Shown: positions 1 to 5,376 of the stretch, piece by piece
Layout of the letters: the number at the start of each line of letters is the position of its first letter
Numbering within the stretch: position 1 is the first letter of the stretch
Assembly (NCBI GenBank): GCA_023129805.1
Contig: JAGMBK010000072.1
Span: 1-9,269, forward strand
Length of the DNA: 9,269 bases
Reading direction: 5' to 3'
DNA from: Candidatus Zixiibacteriota bacterium
GTDB lineage: Bacteria > Zixibacteria > MSB-5A5 > SM1-73
Notes under the pieces: model-generated
The model's database searches: none
What the model saw: only the letters and a program-made list of their open reading frames with translations
What the model was told of the DNA's origin: nothing
Made by a program: the position numbers and the translations under genes

Positions 1-169
1 TGTGTCGCAACCTTCAAAAACGTACAGTTGTCATTCTGAGCGAGCAGACGCTCCCGTCCGGGAAGTCCCGCACCTTCTTGGTGCATGGCGAAGCGAAGAA
101 TCTAATAATTCCAATAAGTTACAAAATCGAGATTCTTCGGCTAACGTCTTAGAATGACATTACGACACA
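1..169. repeat. Nested inverted-repeat element (REP/MITE-like)
   Basis: Three sets of arms pair in nested order: TGTGTCG (1-7) with CGACACA (163-169), TGTCATTCTGAG (29-40) with its near-perfect complement (148-159, one G.U pair), and CGAAGAATCT (94-103) with AGATTCTTCG (130-139). Two smaller hairpins sit on the left side: CGGGA/TCCCG (59-70) and GCACC/GGTGC (70-84). There is no coding capacity. The layout is that of a non-autonomous palindromic element; the TCATTCTGAGCGA and GCGAAGAATCT words resemble dispersed intergenic repeats I associate with FCB-group and related uncultured genomes. The left edge may extend beyond the window. Confidence 0.65.
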
Positions 170-350
170 ACCTCTGGGGACCCGACAGGCACGAATAAAT
201 TTCCCATTACAAAAATCTGTTGAATAATTTCAAACCTTTTGTAGATTCAAAGGGGACGGTAAATCAAGGTGGTAGATATGTGTTTCAGCTACGTTTGTCC
301 GAGAAGATTTTTATCTTCAAACAAAAAGTTTTTCCTTTAAAAGAATGCCT

Positions 351-369
351 GTGGGGACGTTGTGGGGAC
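351..369. repeat. Two direct GTGGGGAC octamers with 11-bp period
   Basis: GTGGGGAC occurs at 351-358 and again at 362-369 with a 3-nt spacer, so the copies sit one helical turn apart. The core GGGGAC recurs at 253-258 and 177-182. Direct repeats with 10-11 bp period are a common shape for response-regulator binding sites, but nothing links this pair to a particular protein. Confidence 0.3.
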
Positions 370-377
370 TTTGATAT

Positions 378-470
378 CTCTCTTTACATCTAAATCGGCT
401 TTAAACTCTTGGGCTTTAGATATAACTTAGGGTGTCCCGGAATGTCGTCTCGCAAAATGAGGCGTAAAGG
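378..470. repeat. Operon-flanking direct repeat, copy A
   Basis: This segment aligns in the same orientation with 3329-3422. Shared blocks include CTCTCTTTA, TAAATCGGCTTTAAA, GCTTTAGATATAA and AATGTCG; roughly three quarters of positions agree by eye, with small indels. The copy runs into the broken response-regulator reading frame (427-516). Together with copy B it brackets the whole signalling operon. Confidence 0.6.
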
Positions 471-516
471 CAAGAGCGATCGTCTTCTTATCCTCAATTA
501 CGAGAATCTTTTTCAT
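427..516 (-). pseudogene. Truncated response-regulator gene, 5' remnant
   Basis: An ATG at 516 with an AGAGGG ribosome-binding site about 5 nt upstream opens a 29-codon frame that overlaps the end of the upstream hybrid kinase by 23 nt. The first 13 residues, MKKILVIEDKKTI, are the beta-1 strand and acidic pocket of a CheY-like receiver domain, as in the usual MKKILVIEDE start. After about residue 13 similarity stops, the frame runs into the direct repeat at 378-470, and it ends at TAA (427-429). No phosphoacceptor Asp, Thr or Lys region is left. I read this as the first gene segment of a fourth operon member whose remainder was lost at the repeat junction; a start region kept only by chance is the alternative. 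Some translation of a 29-aa peptide is possible. Confidence 0.7.
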
Positions 517-1708
517 ACGCACCCTCTTTTTCCTTTACCTTATCCGAGGCTTCCTTTGGGGCATGCTTCGGGATGGTGAATGAGAAAGTGCTGCCTTTGC
601 CCGGCTCGCTGTGAGCCAAAATATCCCCTCCGTGCAGTCTGATCAATTCCCTGCAAATATATAAGCCAAGATCCATACCCCCGCGGTCCATCCAATCACT
701 GCTTTTTGCCTGATAGGGGCGATCAAAGATGTAGGGGAGTTTGTCCGGCTCTACGCCCCGTCCGGTGTCACGGACCGATACCAGGACGAATTCTGGAGAA
801 ATCGGGTTGTCAGCGACTCGGACCATGATCTCACCACCCTCAGGGGTAAACTTCAGCGCGTTGCTCAGCATGTTCGAAAGAACCTGTGCGATCCTGTTTT
901 CGTCAATACCGACCTCCGGCAGGTCTGGTTGTATAATATGCTTCAAACGAATCCCTTTCTCCTGCGCTGCAGGAGACATTGATGCCACAACCCGATGCAC
1001 CAATTTGTCGATGGAAACGGGGCATGGATTTATGGCAAGTTTCCCGGTATGCAGCCTGGCTACATCAAGCAGGTCGTTGACGTATACACACATCTGACTG
1101 CAACTCTGCCTGGCGATCTCTAAGAATTTACGCTGCTTATCGTTCAGAGGACCGGCCATTCCATTCAACACCGTCGACATGCACTCCCGCGCCGATGTCA
1201 AAGGAGAGCTGAGCTCATGGGAAACCATGTGGTAGAAATTTTGGATCTCCTTATTTTTGCGCAAAAGGTCCTGATTGATCTCTTCCAGCCTCCGGCGATG
1301 TTCCTCCAGTGCTTCTTGCAATTTGTACTTTGCGATGGCGTTGGAAATGACGCGCCTGAGGCTGTTAGCTGACAACCGATTCTTTGGCAAATAGTCCGCC
1401 GCTCCGTACCGCATGAGTTCGGCAGCGAGTTCCTCGTCGCCGTGCCCGGTCAGTATCACCACCGGGCACTTACAGCCATAACGCTGGATGGTTTTGAGCA
1501 CCTCGAGACCTGTTGTAGCTCCCAAAACATAGTCGAGAAGGATAATGTCTTGGGCATGCCGGGAGAGTTGAGCCAGTGCGTCGGCTGGTTTGGTGAAAGC
1601 AAGAAACTTAACCTCCCACCTTGGAATCTCCTCAAGGTAACGGCGTAGAAGATGAATGTCCCCAGGGTCGTCCTCGATTGCGAGGACTGTAATTTTCTTG
1701 CGTTCCAG
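494..1708 (-). CDS. Hybrid receiver-histidine kinase (N-terminal REC, HisKA, HATPase)
   Basis: Cytoplasmic signalling protein of about 404 aa. Counting from the proposed CTG start, residues 6-120 are a receiver domain with acidic pocket EDD (12-14), phosphoacceptor D59 in IILLDYVLG, T87 and K109. A coiled-coil linker (about 130-155) leads to a HisKA domain with H164 in MVSHELSSPL, then a HATPase domain with the N box (N283 in LLSNALKF-like MLSNALKF) and G1 DTGRG (314-318). The G2 box reads GGMDLGL, with Asp346 where Gly is expected. No ATG, GTG or TTG exists between the previous gene's TGA (1712-1714) and the receiver's first strand. CTG at 1708 has GAGGAG 8 nt upstream, so I chose it; starting at TTG 1525 would delete the phosphoacceptor half of the receiver. 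It follows the regulator gene by 3 nt in the same frame, so translation is probably coupled. Phosphate is expected to come from the upstream pair or a partner kinase (inference). Confidence 0.85.
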   Translation of the reverse strand: MERKKITVLAIEDDPGDIHLLRRYLEEIPRWEVKFLAFTKPADALAQLSRHAQDIILLDYVLGATTGLEVLKTIQRYGCKCPVVILTGHGDEELAAELMRYGAADYLPKNRLSANSLRRVISNAIAKYKLQEALEEHRRRLEEINQDLLRKNKEIQNFYHMVSHELSSPLTSARECMSTVLNGMAGPLNDKQRKFLEIARQSCSQMCVYVNDLLDVARLHTGKLAINPCPVSIDKLVHRVVASMSPAAQEKGIRLKHIIQPDLPEVGIDENRIAQVLSNMLSNALKFTPEGGEIMVRVADNPISPEFVLVSVRDTGRGVEPDKLPYIFDRPYQAKSSDWMDRGGMDLGLYICRELIRLHGGDILAHSEPGKGSTFSFTIPKHAPKEASDKVKEKEGAYEKDSRN

Positions 1709-1722
1709 AGTTCACTCTCCTC
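1709..1722 (-). promoter_or_regulatory. Ribosome-binding site deciding a non-AUG (CTG) start
   Basis: On the minus strand GAGGAG (1722-1717) lies inside the last codons of the response-regulator gene, 8 nt before CTG at 1708-1706. The regulator's TGA falls within this spacer. Spacing and strength suit initiation at CTG, and initiation there yields a receiver domain with the normal short lead before its first beta strand. Confidence 0.5.
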
Positions 1723-2170
1723 GCGGCGGCAGCACCACGATCTGAAACCAATAATCCTTCAAAACTTTAATAGCGTTTATGAATTGATCCATGTCCACGG
1801 GTTTAACGATGTAAGAATTCGCTCCGAGGTCGTAGGTACGGATGATGTCACTCTCCTGCTTCGATGTGGTGAGTGCCACCACGGGGATCCGGCGCAGCTT
1901 AGGATCAGCCCGCATCTGCTTCAGCAACTGCTTCCCATCCATCTTGGGCATATTGAGATCCAAAAGCATCAGGTCTGGCTTGGGGGATGAGGCCGGGTCT
2001 TCGTATCTGCCCCGCCGAAGCAGATAATCCAGAGCCTCCTCACCGTCTTCAACGATGTAGAGCTCGTTCCGGATCCTGCTCTGTTCCAGAGCCCGCCGGG
2101 TCAACTCTTGATCGCCGGGATCATCTTCGGCGAGTAAGATGACCGCAGGCTTTCCATTGAATTGTCCCAT
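1712..2170 (-). CDS. Rcp1-like single-domain response regulator
   Basis: A 152-aa stand-alone receiver protein without a DNA-binding output domain. It has the acidic pair D16-D17 in LLAEDDPGD, phosphoacceptor D71 in LMLLDLNMP, the switch T101/T102 in VVALTTSK and K123 in YIVKPV. The long alpha-1/beta-2 region and the insertion before LMLLD match the Rcp1 subgroup, known from the cyanobacterial phytochrome kinase Cph1, whose histidine kinases have SHDLQEP phosphorylation sites like the gene immediately upstream here. The ATG at 2170 has AAGGAGG 7 nt upstream and lies inside the end of the kinase gene (70-nt overlap). It presumably receives phosphate from that kinase and may pass it to the downstream hybrid kinase or another target; that order is inference. 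Confidence 0.93.
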   Translation of the reverse strand: MGQFNGKPAVILLAEDDPGDQELTRRALEQSRIRNELYIVEDGEEALDYLLRRGRYEDPASSPKPDLMLLDLNMPKMDGKQLLKQMRADPKLRRIPVVALTTSKQESDIIRTYDLGANSYIVKPVDMDQFINAIKVLKDYWFQIVVLPPRGE

Positions 2171-3171
2171 GAGCTTTCCTCCTTTTTCATAGGCAGTACT
2201 TCACCAATGGTGAATTTGAAGTGTGCGCCTTTTCCGGTTTTCGATTCAACCCAGATTTTGCCGCCGTGCCGTTCAACGGTCTTAGCGCATATCGCCAGAC
2301 CAATTCCGGTGCCCTGGTACTCCCCGCGCCCGTGCAGGCGTTTGAAGGGAGCGAAGATTTGTTCGGCGTATCTCGGCTCAACACCGATGCCGTTGTCTCT
2401 TACGCCGAGAGTCAGTTGCCCGTTGATTCGCTCGGCGGTCAGGCGAATTAGTGGTCGGTTGGCACCTATGAACTTTAACGCGTTTGAGAGCAGGTTTTGA
2501 TAGAGCTGGGTCAGCATGGTTCGGTCTCCCCACACCTGAGGCAAGTCGTCTATAGTAATTTCGGCTCGGCTTTCCTTTATCCGCATTGCCAATGTCTCTA
2601 TGGCTTGGTCAACACAGTGGTTGAGGGAAACCGTCTCCCATTTCATGGCTACTCTTCCCGAGCGTGAAAGGGCCAAAAGGTCTTGCACCAGTTTCTGCAT
2701 ACGCCTTGCCGCGTCAACGATAAAACCAATATCCTTCTCTGCTCGCTCCGGCAGGCTGTCCTCCAGATCTTGACGAAGCATGCCGCTGAAGGCAGTCACT
2801 TTGCGCAGCGGCTCCTGCAGGTCGTGGCTGGCAACGTAAGTAAACTGATCCAGCTCTGTATTCTTGCGTTCAAGCTCTTCATTGGCATACTCCAACTGTC
2901 TGGTTTGTTCGGCTAAAGTGGTCTCCGCTCGCTTGCGCTCGGTGATAATCCCTTGAGCATAGAAACTGAACAAGATAAGAATGCCGAGGACCAGCGAGCG
3001 CATCCAGATTTTATGCGAATCCAAGGTAAATATTTCCTCGATAATATTACCTTCGTGGAACAGAAAAACATCTACTCCGGATTCAAGAATCCAGTAGAGT
3101 GCCCCAAGTCCCACGGCAGCCAAGATCATCCTCTTCCCGATGATTCTGCGACTTGTACCTTTGTCCTTCAT
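2101..3171 (-). CDS. Membrane histidine kinase, two TM segments, Cph1-type kinase core
   Basis: A 356-aa inner-membrane sensor kinase and first gene of the operon. TM1 is about residues 15-38, a short outer loop (39-56) follows, then TM2 (57-76). The ITERKRAE segment (75-83) begins a coiled coil (about 80-108). HisKA carries H116 in VASHDLQEPLRK; HATPase has N230 in LLSNALKF, G1 DNGIG (259-263) and G2 GTGIGL (287-292), all intact. The SHDLQEPLRK signature is that of Cph1/bacteriophytochrome-like kinases that work with Rcp1-type regulators, and such a regulator is the next gene. There is no GAF, PHY or PAS domain, so light sensing is not supported. The membrane module with YWILES and IWMR words resembles one often seen before PAS or kinase domains in proteobacterial kinases; its signal is not known to me. 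The ATG at 3171 has AAGGAG 7 nt upstream. The last ~23 residues overlap the regulator gene in another frame. Confidence 0.93.
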   Translation of the reverse strand: MKDKGTSRRIIGKRMILAAVGLGALYWILESGVDVFLFHEGNIIEEIFTLDSHKIWMRSLVLGILILFSFYAQGIITERKRAETTLAEQTRQLEYANEELERKNTELDQFTYVASHDLQEPLRKVTAFSGMLRQDLEDSLPERAEKDIGFIVDAARRMQKLVQDLLALSRSGRVAMKWETVSLNHCVDQAIETLAMRIKESRAEITIDDLPQVWGDRTMLTQLYQNLLSNALKFIGANRPLIRLTAERINGQLTLGVRDNGIGVEPRYAEQIFAPFKRLHGRGEYQGTGIGLAICAKTVERHGGKIWVESKTGKGAHFKFTIGEVLPMKKEESSWDNSMESLRSSYSPKMIPAIKS

Positions 3172-3264
3172 GTCTCATCTCCTTTGCCGGCTGGCGCTGG
3201 GCTTGTTAGCATCTTATTCTATAATCCCTTGGTCAATTTCTATCCCACTATTTATGAATGCACG

Positions 3265-3292
3265 ATCATATTGCCATTACTTCCGACAACAA
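3265..3292 (-). promoter_or_regulatory. Candidate promoter of the signalling operon
   Basis: Read on the minus strand, TTGTTG (3292-3287) is separated by 16 nt from TATGAT (3270-3265). It would give a leader of roughly 85 nt before the kinase start at 3171. The match is to the general sigma-70 consensus; promoter preferences in this lineage are unknown. Confidence 0.35.
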
Positions 3293-3328
3293 AAGCCTAT
3301 ATTCCGAAAATGCTATAGTCGATCCAAA

Positions 3329-3422
3329 CTCTCTTTATGCATTTAAATCGGCTTTAAATTCTGGTGCTTTAGATATAATTTTAAACCCCTCAATGTCGCC
3401 TTGCAAAGTGAGGCTAAAAAGG
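3329..3422. repeat. Operon-flanking direct repeat, copy B
   Basis: Same-orientation partner of 378-470 (see copy A). On the plus strand it contains GCTTTAGATATAATTTT, whose TATAAT (3374-3379) is a perfect -10 word; copy A has TATAAC at the matching place. A usable -35 is not evident. The right part contains CCTCA...TGAGG arms (about 3387-3413). The copy lies between the operon start and the MATE gene. Confidence 0.6.
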
Positions 3423-3530
3423 TTATCTTATTTGTCCTTCGCCCCTGGGTTTGGGGTGTCCGGCAACACCAGCGAGAGTTGAAGAAATTTTGTTAAGCAA
3501 AAAAAGTCCAAAGGACCTGGAAAAGGAGTT

Positions 3531-4904
3531 ATGTCCGAACCAGATCTAAGAAAACAGAAAAGAGTTGACCTTACCCAAGGTCCCATTACCCGAAGCATTT
3601 TTCGACTGGCTTGGCCCGTGGTCATTTCAATGTTTGTGGAAACCGCACGGGGCATAGCTAACATGTTCTGGGTGGGAAAACTGGGAGCAGTTGATCTGGC
3701 CGCGGTGGTATCAGCTACCTTCCTGACCTGGTTCATCTACGTGTTAAGCGATGTTATCTCTGTGGGAACCGTGGCTCTGGTAGCCCGATATGTGGGAGCA
3801 AAAGACGAAACCAAAGCGGCTTACGTAGCCCGACAAGCATACCTCTTTGCCATTATCTCTTCCTTAATCCTTGCCATCTTCATGATTCTGGTGGGAGGAA
3901 GATATGCTTTCGGCCTGATGGGAACGGAGCCGGAGGTTACTCATTTAGGAGTTAATTTCGTGCGCATCGTGTTTGCTGGCACGACCTTTCTGTTCTTAAT
4001 CGAAACATTTGGCGCCTGTTTCCGGGGATCCGGAGACACCAAAACCCCCATGAAGGTGCTTTTGGTCAGCCTGGGTTTGCACATTATCTTAGATCCCTTG
4101 TTGATCTTTGGAATCGGACCCTTCCCTCGCATGGAAACCAACGGGGCGGCTTTAGCAACCATTATTTCGCAGGGGATCGCCGCAGTTATCTATGTATTTT
4201 TGATAATAAGAGGCAAACTGAGAGTTGCATTTTCTCTTTTGCCAAAATTTAATCTGGATTTCTCCGTAGTCCGAAAAATCTTAAAAATCGGGCTCCCCCT
4301 CTCCGCATCCGGAATACTTTTCATCGTGGTCTACATTTTTCTGAATAAGGTTACCGCCACTTTTGGAACCGTGGCTATCGCGGCTTTGGGTATTGGCAAT
4401 CGTATGGAGTCGCTCTCCTTTCTAACCTGTTTCGGGTTCTCCCAGGCTGCCGCCGCTCTGGTGGGACAGAATCTGGGAGCGGGAAAACCAGAAAGAGCCG
4501 AAAAATGTGCCTGGAGAACCGTCCACATCGTGGTTTTGATCACCGGGTTCATCTCCATCATGTTTTTTCTTTTTCCCCGTTGGATCTCTTCATTTTTCAT
4601 CTCCGATCCTAAAGTTGTGACGATCGCCATTGATTATCTGAGAATTTTAGCCCTCTCTCAGGTCTTTATGGCTTTGGAAATCGTATTGGAGGGTTCCTTC
4701 TCCGGCGCCGGAAATACCATCCCACCCATGAGCGTCTCCATTCCTGGGTCGGTCCTCAGAATTCCCCTGGCTTATCTTATCGCCATCTTTTGGGGGGTTG
4801 GAGTAAACGGTGTCTGGTGGGCAATCACTTTAACTACCATCGCCAAGGGAACCGCATTAGCTTTCTGGTTCAAGCAGGGAAATTGGAAGACCAAAAAGGT
4901 CTGA
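3531..4904 (+). CDS. MATE-family multidrug/cation antiporter
   Basis: A full-length 457-aa inner-membrane protein with about 12 hydrophobic segments, the usual size of the multidrug and toxic compound extrusion (NorM/DinF, COG0534) family. These carriers export cationic drugs or metabolites in exchange for Na+ or H+. The two halves show the family's internal repeat: FRGSGDTKTPM at 164-174 and SGAGNTIPPM at 391-400, each after a matching helix. The start resembles other members (GPITRSIFRLAWPVVISM). The specific substrate cannot be read from sequence. ATG 3531 is the only start between the in-frame TGA at 3480 and the first helix, but the best ribosome-binding site, AAGGAG (3523-3528), is only 2 nt from it, which is unusually close. 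The gene diverges from the kinase operon, so the kinases might control it, but nothing proves that. Confidence 0.95.
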   Translation: MSEPDLRKQKRVDLTQGPITRSIFRLAWPVVISMFVETARGIANMFWVGKLGAVDLAAVVSATFLTWFIYVLSDVISVGTVALVARYVGAKDETKAAYVARQAYLFAIISSLILAIFMILVGGRYAFGLMGTEPEVTHLGVNFVRIVFAGTTFLFLIETFGACFRGSGDTKTPMKVLLVSLGLHIILDPLLIFGIGPFPRMETNGAALATIISQGIAAVIYVFLIIRGKLRVAFSLLPKFNLDFSVVRKILKIGLPLSASGILFIVVYIFLNKVTATFGTVAIAALGIGNRMESLSFLTCFGFSQAAAALVGQNLGAGKPERAEKCAWRTVHIVVLITGFISIMFFLFPRWISSFFISDPKVVTIAIDYLRILALSQVFMALEIVLEGSFSGAGNTIPPMSVSIPGSVLRIPLAYLIAIFWGVGVNGVWWAITLTTIAKGTALAFWFKQGNWKTKKV

Positions 4905-4907
4905 GTC

Positions 4908-4935
4908 TTGACAACACCCGGATTCTGTTTATGAT
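4908..4935 (+). promoter_or_regulatory. Strong predicted sigma-70-like promoter in the spacer
   Basis: TTGACA (4908-4913), a perfect -35, is followed after 16 nt by TATGAT (4930-4935), five of six matches to the -10. It begins 3 nt after the MATE stop codon. The transcript would start near 4942 and run into the hairpin cluster, either as a ~435-nt leader of the gene at 5377 or as a short RNA. Confidence 0.5.
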
Positions 4936-4967
4936 TAAGCTAATTCTATTTGAAAAACACGTTGGTT

Positions 4968-5112
4968 CAGGATGCCCTTCAGGGTAACCCTCCAGTGGCG
5001 TTCTTCGTCTCGTCGGGGACAAGCCCTTCAGGGTGAATCCCCTTCAGGATGAACCCCGACGCTACGGTTTCAATAATGTAGCGTCGCACCTTGTGTGCGA
5101 CGTTCTTCGTTT
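4968..5112. repeat. Repeat cluster with three overlapping, mutually exclusive hairpins
   Basis: Three imperfect copies of a CCCTTCAGGGTGAA unit lie near 4974, 5024 and 5040. Three perfect stems overlap: CGTCGGGG (5011-5018) with CCCCGACG (5054-5061); CGACGCTAC (5057-5065) with GTAGCGTCG (5078-5086); CGTCGCAC (5082-5089) with GTGCGACG (5095-5102). The shared arm bases mean neighbouring stems cannot form together. GCGTTCTTCGT-like words occur at 4999 and 5101, bracketing the cluster. The last stem has a 5-nt loop and is followed by TTCTTCGTTTT, so it might act as a weak terminator. Confidence 0.6.
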
Positions 5113-5376
5113 TATAAACTTGCAAGATGTATGAACCTCTTTGCATACTTTTCACTTAAAAGATTAGTAACTTAAGGCAAAAATCTTTCCTGGCCGGGGT
5201 GAAGCTCTCTTTGCCTTTCAGATTATTCCCATATTTTACAACAAGTTGAACTGCCCAAAGATGCTCAGGCAAAAGAGACCAAAAGACATTCCTGTGGCAT
5301 GTAATTTGCTTGAATCTTCAAGTGAACAACGTTTTTAATTAAAAGGATCAATCAGAAGTAACAAAAGAAAAAAAAC

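Larger units (their letters stand above)
1..426. other. Spacer downstream of the signalling operon, no gene seen
   Basis: I see no credible gene here on either strand. It holds a nested inverted repeat (1-169), a small GAAGAT/ATCTTC hairpin with a TTTT loop (303-318), two copies of GTGGGGAC eleven bases apart (351-369), and most of one copy of the operon-flanking direct repeat (378-470). The operon on the minus strand reads into this region, but no hairpin followed by a T-run on that strand gives a convincing terminator. Confidence 0.6.
3172..3530. other. Divergent intergenic region between kinase operon and MATE gene
   Basis: This spacer must hold promoters for both directions. It contains a candidate minus-strand promoter (3265-3292), direct-repeat copy B with a TATAAT word on the plus strand (3374-3379), and a small GGTGT/ACACC hairpin (3455-3470) in a CCCCTGGGTTTGGGG context. 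No gene is visible: the reading frames here lack ribosome-binding sites and family similarity. Confidence 0.55.
4905..5376. other. 470-bp spacer with promoter and hairpin cluster, no gene seen
   Basis: No reading frame here looks real. It holds a consensus-like promoter directly after the MATE stop (4908-4935), a repeat and hairpin cluster (4968-5112), and a CTTGAA/TTCAAG inverted repeat (5309-5322) that overlaps a weak promoter-like pair (TTGAAT 5310-5315, TTTAAT 5334-5339) before the next gene. The stretch 5113-5300 shows nothing I can name. The spacer could be a long leader of the downstream gene or encode a small RNA. Confidence 0.5.

Noticed and set aside
303..318. Hairpin as terminator of the signalling operon
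   Set aside because: On the minus strand the GAAGAT/ATCTTC stem is followed by TCGGACAA, not a T-run.
741..1097. Plus-strand frame opposite the hybrid kinase
   Set aside because: It lies fully antisense to a conserved kinase domain, has no ribosome-binding site and shows no family motif.
1712..1714. TGA between regulator and hybrid kinase as a recoded or selenocysteine codon
   Set aside because: A strong ribosome-binding site and a suitable CTG lie at the junction, both flanking domains are complete, and other genes here also end in TGA; no SECIS-like element was seen. Readthrough is kept only as an alternative.
2101..3171. Light-sensing phytochrome system
   Set aside because: Kinase core and regulator type match Cph1-Rcp1, but no GAF/PHY chromophore domain or heme oxygenase gene is present.
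4968..5050. Three CCCTTCAGGGTGAA-like units as a CRISPR array
   Set aside because: Units are short, imperfect and unevenly spaced, with no unique spacers and no cas genes.
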